From: Salmonella enterica subsp. houtenae serovar Houten
GTDB lineage: Bacteria > Pseudomonadota > Gammaproteobacteria > Enterobacterales > Enterobacteriaceae
DNA length: 64,000 nucleotides
NCBI GenBank assembly: GCA_900478215.1
Contig: LS483478.1
Span: forward strand, 4,030,001-4,094,000
Direction of reading: 5' to 3'
The position numbers and the translations under genes were made by a program. Below are positions 37,126 to 44,848 of the stretch, piece after piece. How positions within the stretch are numbered: the stretch's first letter is position 1; each line of letters starts with the position of its first letter. The notes beneath the pieces were generated by a model. It worked only from the letters and a program-made list of their open reading frames with translations. It did not search any database and had not been told where the DNA came from.

Positions 37126-39047
37126 TCTCTTGCTATCGCCTCTACAGGATTTAGCTTCGCAGCATTACGGGCGGGGAAAAATCCGAATACCAATCCGGTC
37201 AGGGTAGAGATCGCAAACGCGCCCAGAACCGGTAGCAGTCCGATTTTCATAACGATGGTGGTGGCAAACATCCCAATCGCCAGTGACGTCAATAACGACA
37301 GTAACACTCCCAGTGCCCCACCAAGCAGGCAAATAACCACCGACTCGGTGAGGAACTGGCGCAGAATATCGTGTCGGGTGGCTCCGACAGCCAGACGTAT
37401 ACCAATTTCACGGGTACGCTCAGAAACGGAGACCAACATAACGTTCATGACACCTATGCCGCCAACGAACAGAGAGATACAGGCAATCGCGGTGATTAAT
37501 AGATTAAGGGATTGCGAGGCGTTGCTTACCGCTTTCAGTACTTGCTGATTGGTTTTCACCTGGATATTCCCGGCACCATGTCGGGCCTTCATAGCCACAG
37601 CAATTTGTCTGGAAGCATCCGTTTCATCAACGTTTTCAGCTACGTGAACATCTATCTGGCTTACTGTAGCGGATGGAGAGATACGCTCCATAAATGAGGT
37701 AAACGGGACATAAAGTTGCCCTTCTCCCGTTACAAGACCATTACTCACCAGGCCAGTGACACGCCACAGCGAGCCACCGATATTAATGAGCTGTCCTATA
37801 ACGTCCCCCGATGCGTCGGGAAAGAGTTTCTGACGGGCGATCTCATCAATAATGACAGCCTGCGCGGCAGACGATTGTTCGAACAGAGAAAACAGATTAC
37901 CACTAAGAATATGTTGGTTATTCAGCGCGAACCACTCCCTGCCAACGCCACGAACGCCCATCACACCTGCTTTTTTCAGGCTGGCTACGGCCATATGCTG
38001 GCTAACAAAAGCTGAAACCTCTGTTACGAACGGAAGGCTTTTGAGATAGCGCAGATCGTCAGCGCTCAGTATTCCATAAAGCGGATTGCCGCGAGTATCA
38101 ACTCCTGGCTGAATTTCAATTTTATGCGCCCCCAGGCGCGCAATATCATTAAGGACTTTTTGCCTGGCCCCCTCACCGATGGCAACCGTATTAACGACGG
38201 ACATAATGCCGATAATAATGCCGAGCATAGACAGGAAGGCGCGAACGCGATGCCCCATCAAGGCAAGCCAGGCGGTAAAGATAGCGTCTCGCAAGCGGAA
38301 ACGGGCGCACTGTACCTGCGTTAAAAGCGCTGGCAAAGAGACATCCGGCATGTCTGTTGTATGCTGGCAAACGATTTTGCCATCTTCCAGATGAATCTGC
38401 CGCTGGGTCTGGGCGGCAATTTCCGCATCGTGAGTCACTACCACGATAGTATGGCCTTCGCGGTGCAGCTCTTTTAGTAAGGCCATCACCTCCTGACCAT
38501 TTTGTCGGTCCAGGGCACCGGTAGGCTCATCCGCCAGAATAATCGGCGCACCGTTCATCAATGCACGGGCAATCCCTGTACGCTGCTGCTGACCACCCGA
38601 TAACTGGTTGGGTAAATAGCTAAGCTTGTCAGCCATACCCAGCCGGGCCATCAGCATGCGCGCTCGAATCAGCGCCTGCTGATGCGTTTGTGTAGTATAA
38701 CGAGCGGGCATCATCACGTTATCAATGACACTAAGCCAGGGCAACAACTGGTAACGTTGAAAAATAAAGCCGATATATTTTTGGCGACACTCAGCGAGGC
38801 GATCGTGGCTAATTTCAGCGGTATCCCTGTCAAATAAGGTCAATCGGCCCGCGTCAGGTTTATCCAGGCAGCCAATAATATTCATCAGCGTGGATTTCCC
38901 TGAACCTGACGGACCAACAATTGCCACCATTTCGCCCTGGTGAATGGTTAAATTAATATCTGCCAGAACCGTATTAGAAACATTATTGATAACGTACTCT
39001 TTGCGGATACTTTTAAGACAGATAGCGGCAGGTAAATCATTACTCAT
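37122..39047 (-). CDS. MacB-like ABC transporter, fused ATPase and permease
   Basis: A 641-residue protein: N-terminal ATPase with Walker A VGPSGSGKST, signature QLSGGQQQR and Walker B ILADEPTGALD, followed by a membrane helix near 275-295, a large periplasmic domain and three C-terminal helices of the FtsX/MacB type. MacB proteins are mechanotransmitters that drive periplasmic substrates through an outer channel. The ATG at 39047 overlaps the MacA-like gene by 8 bases; a longer frame to 39074 is less likely. It is separate from the housekeeping macB. Confidence 0.9.
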   Translation of the reverse strand: MSNDLPAAICLKSIRKEYVINNVSNTVLADINLTIHQGEMVAIVGPSGSGKSTLMNIIGCLDKPDAGRLTLFDRDTAEISHDRLAECRQKYIGFIFQRYQLLPWLSVIDNVMMPARYTTQTHQQALIRARMLMARLGMADKLSYLPNQLSGGQQQRTGIARALMNGAPIILADEPTGALDRQNGQEVMALLKELHREGHTIVVVTHDAEIAAQTQRQIHLEDGKIVCQHTTDMPDVSLPALLTQVQCARFRLRDAIFTAWLALMGHRVRAFLSMLGIIIGIMSVVNTVAIGEGARQKVLNDIARLGAHKIEIQPGVDTRGNPLYGILSADDLRYLKSLPFVTEVSAFVSQHMAVASLKKAGVMGVRGVGREWFALNNQHILSGNLFSLFEQSSAAQAVIIDEIARQKLFPDASGDVIGQLINIGGSLWRVTGLVSNGLVTGEGQLYVPFTSFMERISPSATVSQIDVHVAENVDETDASRQIAVAMKARHGAGNIQVKTNQQVLKAVSNASQSLNLLITAIACISLFVGGIGVMNVMLVSVSERTREIGIRLAVGATRHDILRQFLTESVVICLLGGALGVLLSLLTSLAIGMFATTIVMKIGLLPVLGAFAISTLTGLVFGFFPARNAAKLNPVEAIARE

Positions 39048-40194
39048 TACCGTCTTTCCCTGGCCCGTTAACAATTACCAGATCTTTCTCCGAAAGCCCT
39101 GAAGTTATTTCTGCGTAGCTCTCATTTTGGAGCCCAACCGTTACTGGTGTATCTATAATCTGGTCGTTGACCTTTTTTCTGACATAATCTTTTCCAGATG
39201 ATTCGATTGTTGAAAGAGCAGCCAGTGGCACCAGCAATACATTTTTCGCCTCCGCGCTGGTGACAAAAACGTTAGTCGTCATTGAGGTCTTAAAACACCG
39301 ACACGCATTATCGACTTCAAACGTGCCCGTGTAATAAATCGGATTATTTTTCCCGGACGAACTTGTAGATGGGTCGTCCTCTTTATTTATATCATCGGGT
39401 GAGCTTTGGATTTTGCCCATTTTTCCCTGCCACACTTTTTTGGCGTCAGCAAGGGTATAAAACGAGAGTGATTGTCCGGTATGGATCTTTAAAATATCCA
39501 CTTCGGGAATATTCACGCCCACGCTGACCTTACTCAAGTCAGCAAGAATAAGAATGGTGGTTGCCGTTTGAGAAGAAACAATGGTTTGTCCCTCTTCTGT
39601 TACAATAGCCAGCACTTCACCATCCATCGGTGCATGAATTTTTGTATAGCTGAGATTGGTTTTAGCGCTTTCAACTTCCATTTGCGCCTGAACCACGCTG
39701 GCTTCTTCTATACGTACCTGTTGGATTTGCGATTCATACTGGCTTTTTGCCTGTTCAAGCGTTTTCTCAGGCGTTGCGTCATCGCGTTTCATGTTTTGCT
39801 GGCGTCTATATTCCGCCAGGTACTGCCAAAGCAATACCTTTGCCGCCTCCTGCTGTGCCAGAGCACGGGATAAACTCGCTTCGGCTTTTTTGAGATCGGC
39901 TTCCTGAATAGAAGGATCGATCTCCGCTAATAATTCCCCTTGCTTAACATGCTGCCCGTCCTGCACATAGAGTCGCTTTAACTGCCCGGTGACTTGCGCC
40001 CCCACTTTCACTTTGCGAAAAGGTTTAACTATGCCAGTTAGCATCACAGTTTCTTTAATATCGCCGCGAATTACCGACTGCGCCGCAAAACCCTGAACAG
40101 AACCCTCGTGGCTGTTCGGCACGGCAAGATAGATGCCGAAGCAGACGACAACCAGTACTGCGCTAAGGCAGAATGCTTTAGCCTTACTGCTCAT
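39040..40194 (-). CDS. MacA-like periplasmic adaptor (membrane fusion protein)
   Basis: A 384-residue HlyD/RND-type adaptor: N-terminal membrane anchor (about 8-26), lipoyl domain halves (VKVGAQVTGQLKRLYVQDG and TKIHAPMDGEVLAIVTEEG), a long coiled-coil hairpin (about 95-180) and beta-barrel domains. It should bridge MacB and the outer channel. It is the only adaptor in the operon, and its start lies 11 bases inside the C39 exporter gene, so it may serve both ABC proteins. Confidence 0.9.
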   Translation of the reverse strand: MSSKAKAFCLSAVLVVVCFGIYLAVPNSHEGSVQGFAAQSVIRGDIKETVMLTGIVKPFRKVKVGAQVTGQLKRLYVQDGQHVKQGELLAEIDPSIQEADLKKAEASLSRALAQQEAAKVLLWQYLAEYRRQQNMKRDDATPEKTLEQAKSQYESQIQQVRIEEASVVQAQMEVESAKTNLSYTKIHAPMDGEVLAIVTEEGQTIVSSQTATTILILADLSKVSVGVNIPEVDILKIHTGQSLSFYTLADAKKVWQGKMGKIQSSPDDINKEDDPSTSSSGKNNPIYYTGTFEVDNACRCFKTSMTTNVFVTSAEAKNVLLVPLAALSTIESSGKDYVRKKVNDQIIDTPVTVGLQNESYAEITSGLSEKDLVIVNGPGKDGNE

Positions 40195-42286
40195 GAGCGT
40201 AGCCTTCTCTCAATAAACGCCCCTGGGAGAATTGATAAACCGCGTCGAATGCCCCAAGTAAAGCAGGATTATGCGTTACGGTAATAAGCGTTTTATTCTG
40301 CTGCCTGCAGTGTTCAACGATCGCCGTCATAGTCTGCTGCGCCGCAGTCACATCCAGATTAGCGGTTGGTTCATCAAGGATAATCAGTTCATGGTTACAA
40401 TAGAGGGCCCGCGCGAGCAGCAATCGCTGATGTTGTCCTGCAGACAGTCCGCTATTACCCTCCCGGATTCGTGCATTGAGCCCGCCGGGAAGATGCTCAA
40501 TCACATCGGCAATACCCAGCGCGTCGAGTATATGGCTAATCTGACGATCTTCTTTAATGGTGTAATCACTCCTGAACAATGTAATGTTGTCCCGGATACT
40601 ACCTTGCAAAAGAATATGATCGGTGCTGTTCATAAAGGCCATGCTCGCCCATTGGCCCGGCGATTGCACCACATCGTCAATAGCGATCTCCCCACTGTCT
40701 GCCATCAGCAACCCAGCAGCAATCGACAGAAAGGTGGTCTTACCCTCTCCGGACTCACCAATAATAGCCACGCATTCTCCTTTATGGAGCGTTAACGTCA
40801 GCTCATTGATCACATTACACTCTGGAGTCCAGGCAAAACGTAAATTGTCAAAACGAATACTTCGTTGGAAATGCTCAGTTGTACCTGTGCTGTTTGTCGA
40901 AGCATCTTCGCTAAATAAAAAATCTTGCGCTCGCTTATCAATGACACCAATTTCGTTTTTCTGTAATACGGTAAAAAAAAGTTTTGACATATAGTTACCA
41001 TATATTTGTTTAATCAGACCATATGAAACAAAAGTACCAAAATGCATCGCGCCACTTTGTAACAACGGCAGTGATATAGCAATATATAGAATGGTTTCAC
41101 CATTACCCGTCAATTGGTAAAGATTACTTTTTATTTTATTATATACGGCATAGTTGCGTAATGCCTGAACCATTCTTTTATTTTGCTGTGCAAAAGCAAT
41201 CTGTCGATGTTCATGCAGCCCGGCAGATTTTATTGTATGAATACCACTCACCGTTTCCATAATAAAATCATTCTGCTCGGCGCTCAGCATTTCAATTTTC
41301 TGGGTATAGATTCTGTCTTTCCAGGCTGCCCATAAACTGATTAAGCCCATCAGCGTGATACTGAACAATGACACCAAAGACAGCAGAGGATTAACCCAAA
41401 ACATCACGCCGAAGGAGAGTAAGGCAATAAGCCAATCGATGCGTAACGTATTATCCAGCGCTATTTTTCCTCTTAATGCCCCGCACCAATGGCTAAAACG
41501 ACTATAAATATCACCAGCATTACGTTTCTGAAAGTAACGTAACGGTTGATGTATCAAACGCCTGAACCCTGAGGTATTGCTGATATGAGAAAATCGTTTC
41601 ACAACATTTGCAGAGAAAATGCCGTTTAGCAGATCTATACCTGCAATTCCGATAAAAGAAATAATATAGAGCCACCATGATACCTCAACCTGTTTCTGAC
41701 TGTATAAGGCATTCAGTGAGGAGCTCATCACGACAGGAATGATAAATACTGCCATTGAGATAACAAAAGTTGTTACCATTAATATATAGATATAGGGTAC
41801 GTTTGACGTTGCCTTAACACTTAGCCAGGAAGGAAGCCAGTTTTTATTTGTTTTGGCTTTTCCGTCCCCAGGAGGCACTCGTTTTTCTTGTTCATCAATA
41901 ATTAAGGCAAAGCCACTTATTTCACGTTTTAAGGCATCGAAAGTCAGGAGCTGTTTACCAAAGGAAGGATTCAGAACGCAGACATTGTTGCCGCTACGCC
42001 AGGCTAAAACCACATAATGTCCGGCACCATAATGCAAAATAGCCGGTAACGGGAGTGCATCTAATTCATCATAATCAAACTGTACGGGTACGCCTGGAAT
42101 CCCCATCTCGTTTAGAATTGTGCTCAAACGAGCCAGTGTGAATCCATGCAAAGACGTGGGGTATTTAAGGCGCAACTTTTCTAATGGAGCCTCAATACCA
42201 TAGTAATCCGCAAGCATAGAAATGCAGGCCAGACCACATTCACTGACTTCATTTTGCATGACCATCGCTGGGATTTCATTTCTCAC
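40184..42286 (-). CDS. C39 peptidase-containing ABC exporter
   Basis: A 700-residue bacteriocin/microcin-type exporter. The peptidase domain (1-130) cuts double-glycine leaders: motif QNEVSECGLAC with Cys17 and GAGHYVVL with His90. The residue 16 after the histidine, normally Asp, is Asn106 (VLNPSFG). A membrane domain of about six helices (about 165-450) precedes the ATPase with Walker A IGESGEGKTT, signature LSAGQHQRLLLARAL and Walker B LIILDEPTANLD. It lies directly downstream of the double-glycine peptide gene and its terminator hairpin, so it very likely cleaves and exports that peptide. Confidence 0.94.
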   Translation of the reverse strand: MRNEIPAMVMQNEVSECGLACISMLADYYGIEAPLEKLRLKYPTSLHGFTLARLSTILNEMGIPGVPVQFDYDELDALPLPAILHYGAGHYVVLAWRSGNNVCVLNPSFGKQLLTFDALKREISGFALIIDEQEKRVPPGDGKAKTNKNWLPSWLSVKATSNVPYIYILMVTTFVISMAVFIIPVVMSSSLNALYSQKQVEVSWWLYIISFIGIAGIDLLNGIFSANVVKRFSHISNTSGFRRLIHQPLRYFQKRNAGDIYSRFSHWCGALRGKIALDNTLRIDWLIALLSFGVMFWVNPLLSLVSLFSITLMGLISLWAAWKDRIYTQKIEMLSAEQNDFIMETVSGIHTIKSAGLHEHRQIAFAQQNKRMVQALRNYAVYNKIKSNLYQLTGNGETILYIAISLPLLQSGAMHFGTFVSYGLIKQIYGNYMSKLFFTVLQKNEIGVIDKRAQDFLFSEDASTNSTGTTEHFQRSIRFDNLRFAWTPECNVINELTLTLHKGECVAIIGESGEGKTTFLSIAAGLLMADSGEIAIDDVVQSPGQWASMAFMNSTDHILLQGSIRDNITLFRSDYTIKEDRQISHILDALGIADVIEHLPGGLNARIREGNSGLSAGQHQRLLLARALYCNHELIILDEPTANLDVTAAQQTMTAIVEHCRQQNKTLITVTHNPALLGAFDAVYQFSQGRLLREGYAHEQ

Positions 42287-42366
42287 AACTTCTACCTTCT
42301 ATCAAAACATTTTCAGTAAAATTAAAATATAATAAATAATTATAACAATACCCTGAGCAGTAAATT

Positions 42367-42400
42367 AAAAATAAAAACTGCACAACATATGTTGTGCAGC
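42367..42400 (-). terminator. Terminator/attenuator between peptide and exporter genes
   Basis: A perfect 22-bp palindrome (42378-42399; 9-bp stem with a 4-nt ATAT loop), followed on the minus strand by TTTTTATTTTT. It sits 14 bases after the peptide stop. It should make peptide mRNA more abundant than exporter mRNA, as in many bacteriocin operons. Confidence 0.85.
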
Positions 42401-42412
42401 TTACTATTTTAA

Positions 42413-42601
42413 TTATTGACAATCATACCAGAACAAATCATCTTTACGTGTGCTGGTAGGTTCACCATGTTTATCGAAGCATTGGTAAATACCAACGCAC
42501 GCCTTAGTACCGTTACTTCTATATTCAACATACTTCTGTGTGTAATAGCAGTCATCACCACCAACAATCACCGTAGCTTGTTCATTTGAAATTTTCTTCA
42601 T
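42413..42601 (-). CDS. Double-glycine-leader, four-cysteine secreted peptide precursor
   Basis: A 62-residue precursor. The leader is MKKISNEQATVIVGG, with Ile(-12), Ser(-11), Ala(-7), Ile(-4) and Gly-Gly at -2/-1, close to the C39 leader pattern. Cleavage after Gly15 leaves a 47-residue core with cysteines at precursor positions 18, 35, 41 and 61, enough for two disulfides, and roughly net charge -2. AAGGA lies 6 bases upstream of the ATG. It may belong to the short enterobacterial DUF4762-type peptides, which is from memory. The neighbours (exporter, oxidoreductase, acyltransferase) suggest a secreted, disulfide-bonded, possibly acylated microcin-like peptide; activity is unproven. Confidence 0.85.
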   Translation of the reverse strand: MKKISNEQATVIVGGDDCYYTQKYVEYRSNGTKACVGIYQCFDKHGEPTSTRKDDLFWYDCQ

Positions 42602-42738
42602 AAAATATCCTTACTTTAAGTTGCAACACATATTGAACATATTTTTGATTAGACTCATAAAATATGTCTAGCTATTCCATGATGAAAGTATCATGGATAA
42701 TCCGGTAAAGTGCATTTCAATCGACAAATAAAATCTAA
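42602..42738. promoter_or_regulatory. Peptide gene upstream region with two inverted repeats
   Basis: A 137-base AT-rich gap. It holds inverted repeats at 42650-42670 (5-bp arms TAGAC/GTCTA) and 42677-42696 (7-bp arms CCATGAT/ATCATGG, 6-nt spacer). The gap is longer than every other junction inside the operon except the one holding the terminator, so an internal promoter for the peptide gene is plausible. Confidence 0.5.
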
Positions 42739-43683
42739 TTATTCATTAATAAAATAAAGACAGTGTTGATGCCATAATAACCAATCCTGCGGAAACTGAG
42801 TAATTGCTTGTTCAATCACTCCAGGCAATTCATTTCTTACATTCTTGTAGCTTATAGCAGGCAAAACTCTTATTTTTATTTGTTGATCGTAATAAAGATG
42901 AAAAAATATAACATCGGCTTTCGTCACTTTTGACAGGCGTATTAATCCATTATGCAAATAAGAGGGACGATTAAACATCCGGCACAGAAACTTGTCCTGA
43001 GCCTTATCGGAGCTGCGCATTGAGTAATCAGGCACCATATCGGCAAACACGATCAATCCTCGCGTCCCCTCGCTCACATCAATGCACGCCGTAGCAAGAC
43101 TCAAACCTATACCGTGCGTATTCTGCTCTACAGAGCAATAGTCTACGTCAATATTCCCCTGCGCTCTTGCTCGCGCATTCCACTCATTGGCGTTGGAAGA
43201 AACAACTACCGTTGACTTTATGGGATTCGCTCTACTTGCCACTATCACGGCCGCAACATCGGACATCATATGCAAAGGTGCTAGTATTAATGGCGTACCC
43301 GCATCAACTACTTCTTTGGCAACTCTACGGAGTTCCTCTGCACAGCAATCAATTTGTTGGAGAATTTGAGTATCCTGTCCCCAGGTTGAATAGAACTCAA
43401 TAATCTCACGTCTGTTTGCCGTCAAGGTGTAATTTAGCGACGATTGCGGCAATAAGCAGCGCTGATTCGCGTTTGCAACACATGCCCTTAATCGATATCC
43501 CTTTGCATACAGCCCTGTTAACCTCTTAATGTATGCCCATGCAAACACATAGCGAACAGGTATTCGTAGAGCCACACGGAATTTTATTACACTGAATTTC
43601 CTATGTGTTATCTGCATCAGGGCGTTGAACTTGCTTACTGCATGATTATATAAGGCCCATACATGCAGGATGAAAATATCCAT
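42739..43683 (-). CDS. LpxL-like (LPLAT-superfamily) acyltransferase
   Basis: A 314-residue protein resembling lipid A late acyltransferases and the acyltransferases of aryl-polyene clusters. Seen: an N-terminal hydrophobic/basic region, a candidate catalytic motif ILAPLHMMSDVAAV (His138, Asp142; spaced HX3D, not the usual HX4D/E), IVFADMVPDYS (212-221) and a C-terminal WLLWHQH stretch like the LpxL tail. It probably uses acyl-ACP from the operon's own ACP; the acceptor (peptide, lipid or channel partner) is unknown. Its ATG overlaps the DsbA-like gene's stop by one base. Confidence 0.72.
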   Translation of the reverse strand: MDIFILHVWALYNHAVSKFNALMQITHRKFSVIKFRVALRIPVRYVFAWAYIKRLTGLYAKGYRLRACVANANQRCLLPQSSLNYTLTANRREIIEFYSTWGQDTQILQQIDCCAEELRRVAKEVVDAGTPLILAPLHMMSDVAAVIVASRANPIKSTVVVSSNANEWNARARAQGNIDVDYCSVEQNTHGIGLSLATACIDVSEGTRGLIVFADMVPDYSMRSSDKAQDKFLCRMFNRPSYLHNGLIRLSKVTKADVIFFHLYYDQQIKIRVLPAISYKNVRNELPGVIEQAITQFPQDWLLWHQHCLYFINE

Positions 43684-44354
43684 TATTTTTCAAGCGGCTT
43701 ATCATTCATCAGTAATGACATGAGCTGTTTACCCATAGCTGGCCATTCTCTGTCTGTAAACGTTACCCACTTCTTGCCCACGATATATTCCGGCGTTCCA
43801 TTGACGCCGTAAACTTCGGTTAGCTGTTTAGAAAGCTGTAGCAGCGCTTTAACCTGCGCTGATTTCTCAGTTTTTTCATACTCGGCAACGTCTACACCAT
43901 TAGCAATAAGCCACTGATTACGTATCGTCGGTTCGGCAAGATCTTTTCTTTCTTGTATCACGGCATGAAAAGCAGCTACCCGTAATTTAGACTCCAGCCC
44001 CATGACATTCAGCGTTGCATAAAGCGGTGCAAAACGCCCCAATCCACCATTATTACTCACATGCATTCGGATAAGTTTCTTCGATGCCGGGAGCATTTTC
44101 TCAAATTTATCGAGTTCCTTCTCTGACTTCTCACAGTAGCCACAGCCATAAGAAAACATCTCAACAATAGTATCAGGGGAGATTTGTGTTATTTGCGCAA
44201 CCTGCTTATTGTCAATACGGCGCAGCGCATCCTGATTAGAAGATAAAACCACTTTAAATATATACTGGGTTGTAATAACGGATGATAATAATACAATTAA
44301 TAATGTATATATTATCAGAAATAGATAAAACTTCCTTTTTTTTACAGTCAACAT
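43683..44354 (-). CDS. Membrane-anchored DsbA-like thiol oxidoreductase
   Basis: A 223-residue thioredoxin-fold protein. An N-terminal membrane helix (about 6-28) leaves the rest in the periplasm. The active site is YGCGYCEKS (CxxC at 71-74) and the cis-proline loop is GTPEYIV (Pro188). A helical insertion separates the two, as in DsbA. It should form disulfides in the four-cysteine peptide. The ATG at 44354 has TGAG 8 bases upstream and is preferred over an in-frame GTG at 44363 without a ribosome site. First gene of the operon. Confidence 0.85.
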   Translation of the reverse strand: MLTVKKRKFYLFLIIYTLLIVLLSSVITTQYIFKVVLSSNQDALRRIDNKQVAQITQISPDTIVEMFSYGCGYCEKSEKELDKFEKMLPASKKLIRMHVSNNGGLGRFAPLYATLNVMGLESKLRVAAFHAVIQERKDLAEPTIRNQWLIANGVDVAEYEKTEKSAQVKALLQLSKQLTEVYGVNGTPEYIVGKKWVTFTDREWPAMGKQLMSLLMNDKPLEK

Positions 44355-44363
44355 CCTATACAC

Positions 44364-44796
44364 TCAAATAATAAAAAGAACACTACTATTTGGTTGCTTT
44401 ATATAACAAAAGCAACATTACTTCTATTAACCCCAGAAACAACCAAATATTTTTTAGTGCTATCGGTACCGATAATGTACATGTGAATTAATAAAAATTC
44501 ACTTGGTGAAACATAAAATATATTAAATACATAATTAAGCATAACTTTATTGGTAAGAAAAATCCTAACATTTTAGATTAATCTAAAATAATTAATAAAC
44601 CATAATAATGAAGAAAACTAAATTATAATCAAAACATAATAATTAAAAACTATTTCAGTTTAACGAACCCTTTATGAAAAAAAATTATTTTAACTATTAA
44701 ATAAGAAAATGTTGCTGAAGACGCAGCGATTAGTGTCAAGACAGGGAGAGGCGCACCGCTCCTGTTTGATTGTTAGTATAGAAGATTTACCTGCAG
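44364..44796. promoter_or_regulatory. AT-rich upstream region of the inserted operon
   Basis: About 430 bases of low GC (near 22% in 44521-44580) with no convincing ORF on either strand. It must contain the operon promoter. Palindromes stand out: TATCGGTACCGATA (44461-44474), arms 44483-44489/44496-44502, and an 18-bp perfect palindrome at 44571-44588. Such AT-rich entry regions are typical H-NS targets; the palindromes are candidate operators. Confidence 0.6.
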
Positions 44797-44830
44797 GCAA
44801 AAAAAACCAGCTCTATTAGAGAGCTGGTTT
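44797..44830 (-). terminator. Terminator of the hflX-hflK-hflC transcript
   Basis: A 10-bp stem (44805-44814 with 44820-44829), 5-nt loop and a T-run on the minus strand, 20 bases after the hflC stop. It isolates the inserted operon from hflKC transcription. Confidence 0.9.
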
Positions 44831-44848
44831 TCTGTTTCCAGTGATACG

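Noticed and set aside
37122..40194. Housekeeping macAB macrolide efflux genes
   Set aside because: They have their own lipoprotein outer channel and are embedded between a C39 exporter and fatty-acid genes; the core macAB lies elsewhere and uses TolC.
44364..44796. A second double-glycine peptide gene upstream of the operon
   Set aside because: I checked both strands; only ORFs under about 10-20 codons with no GG leader are present.
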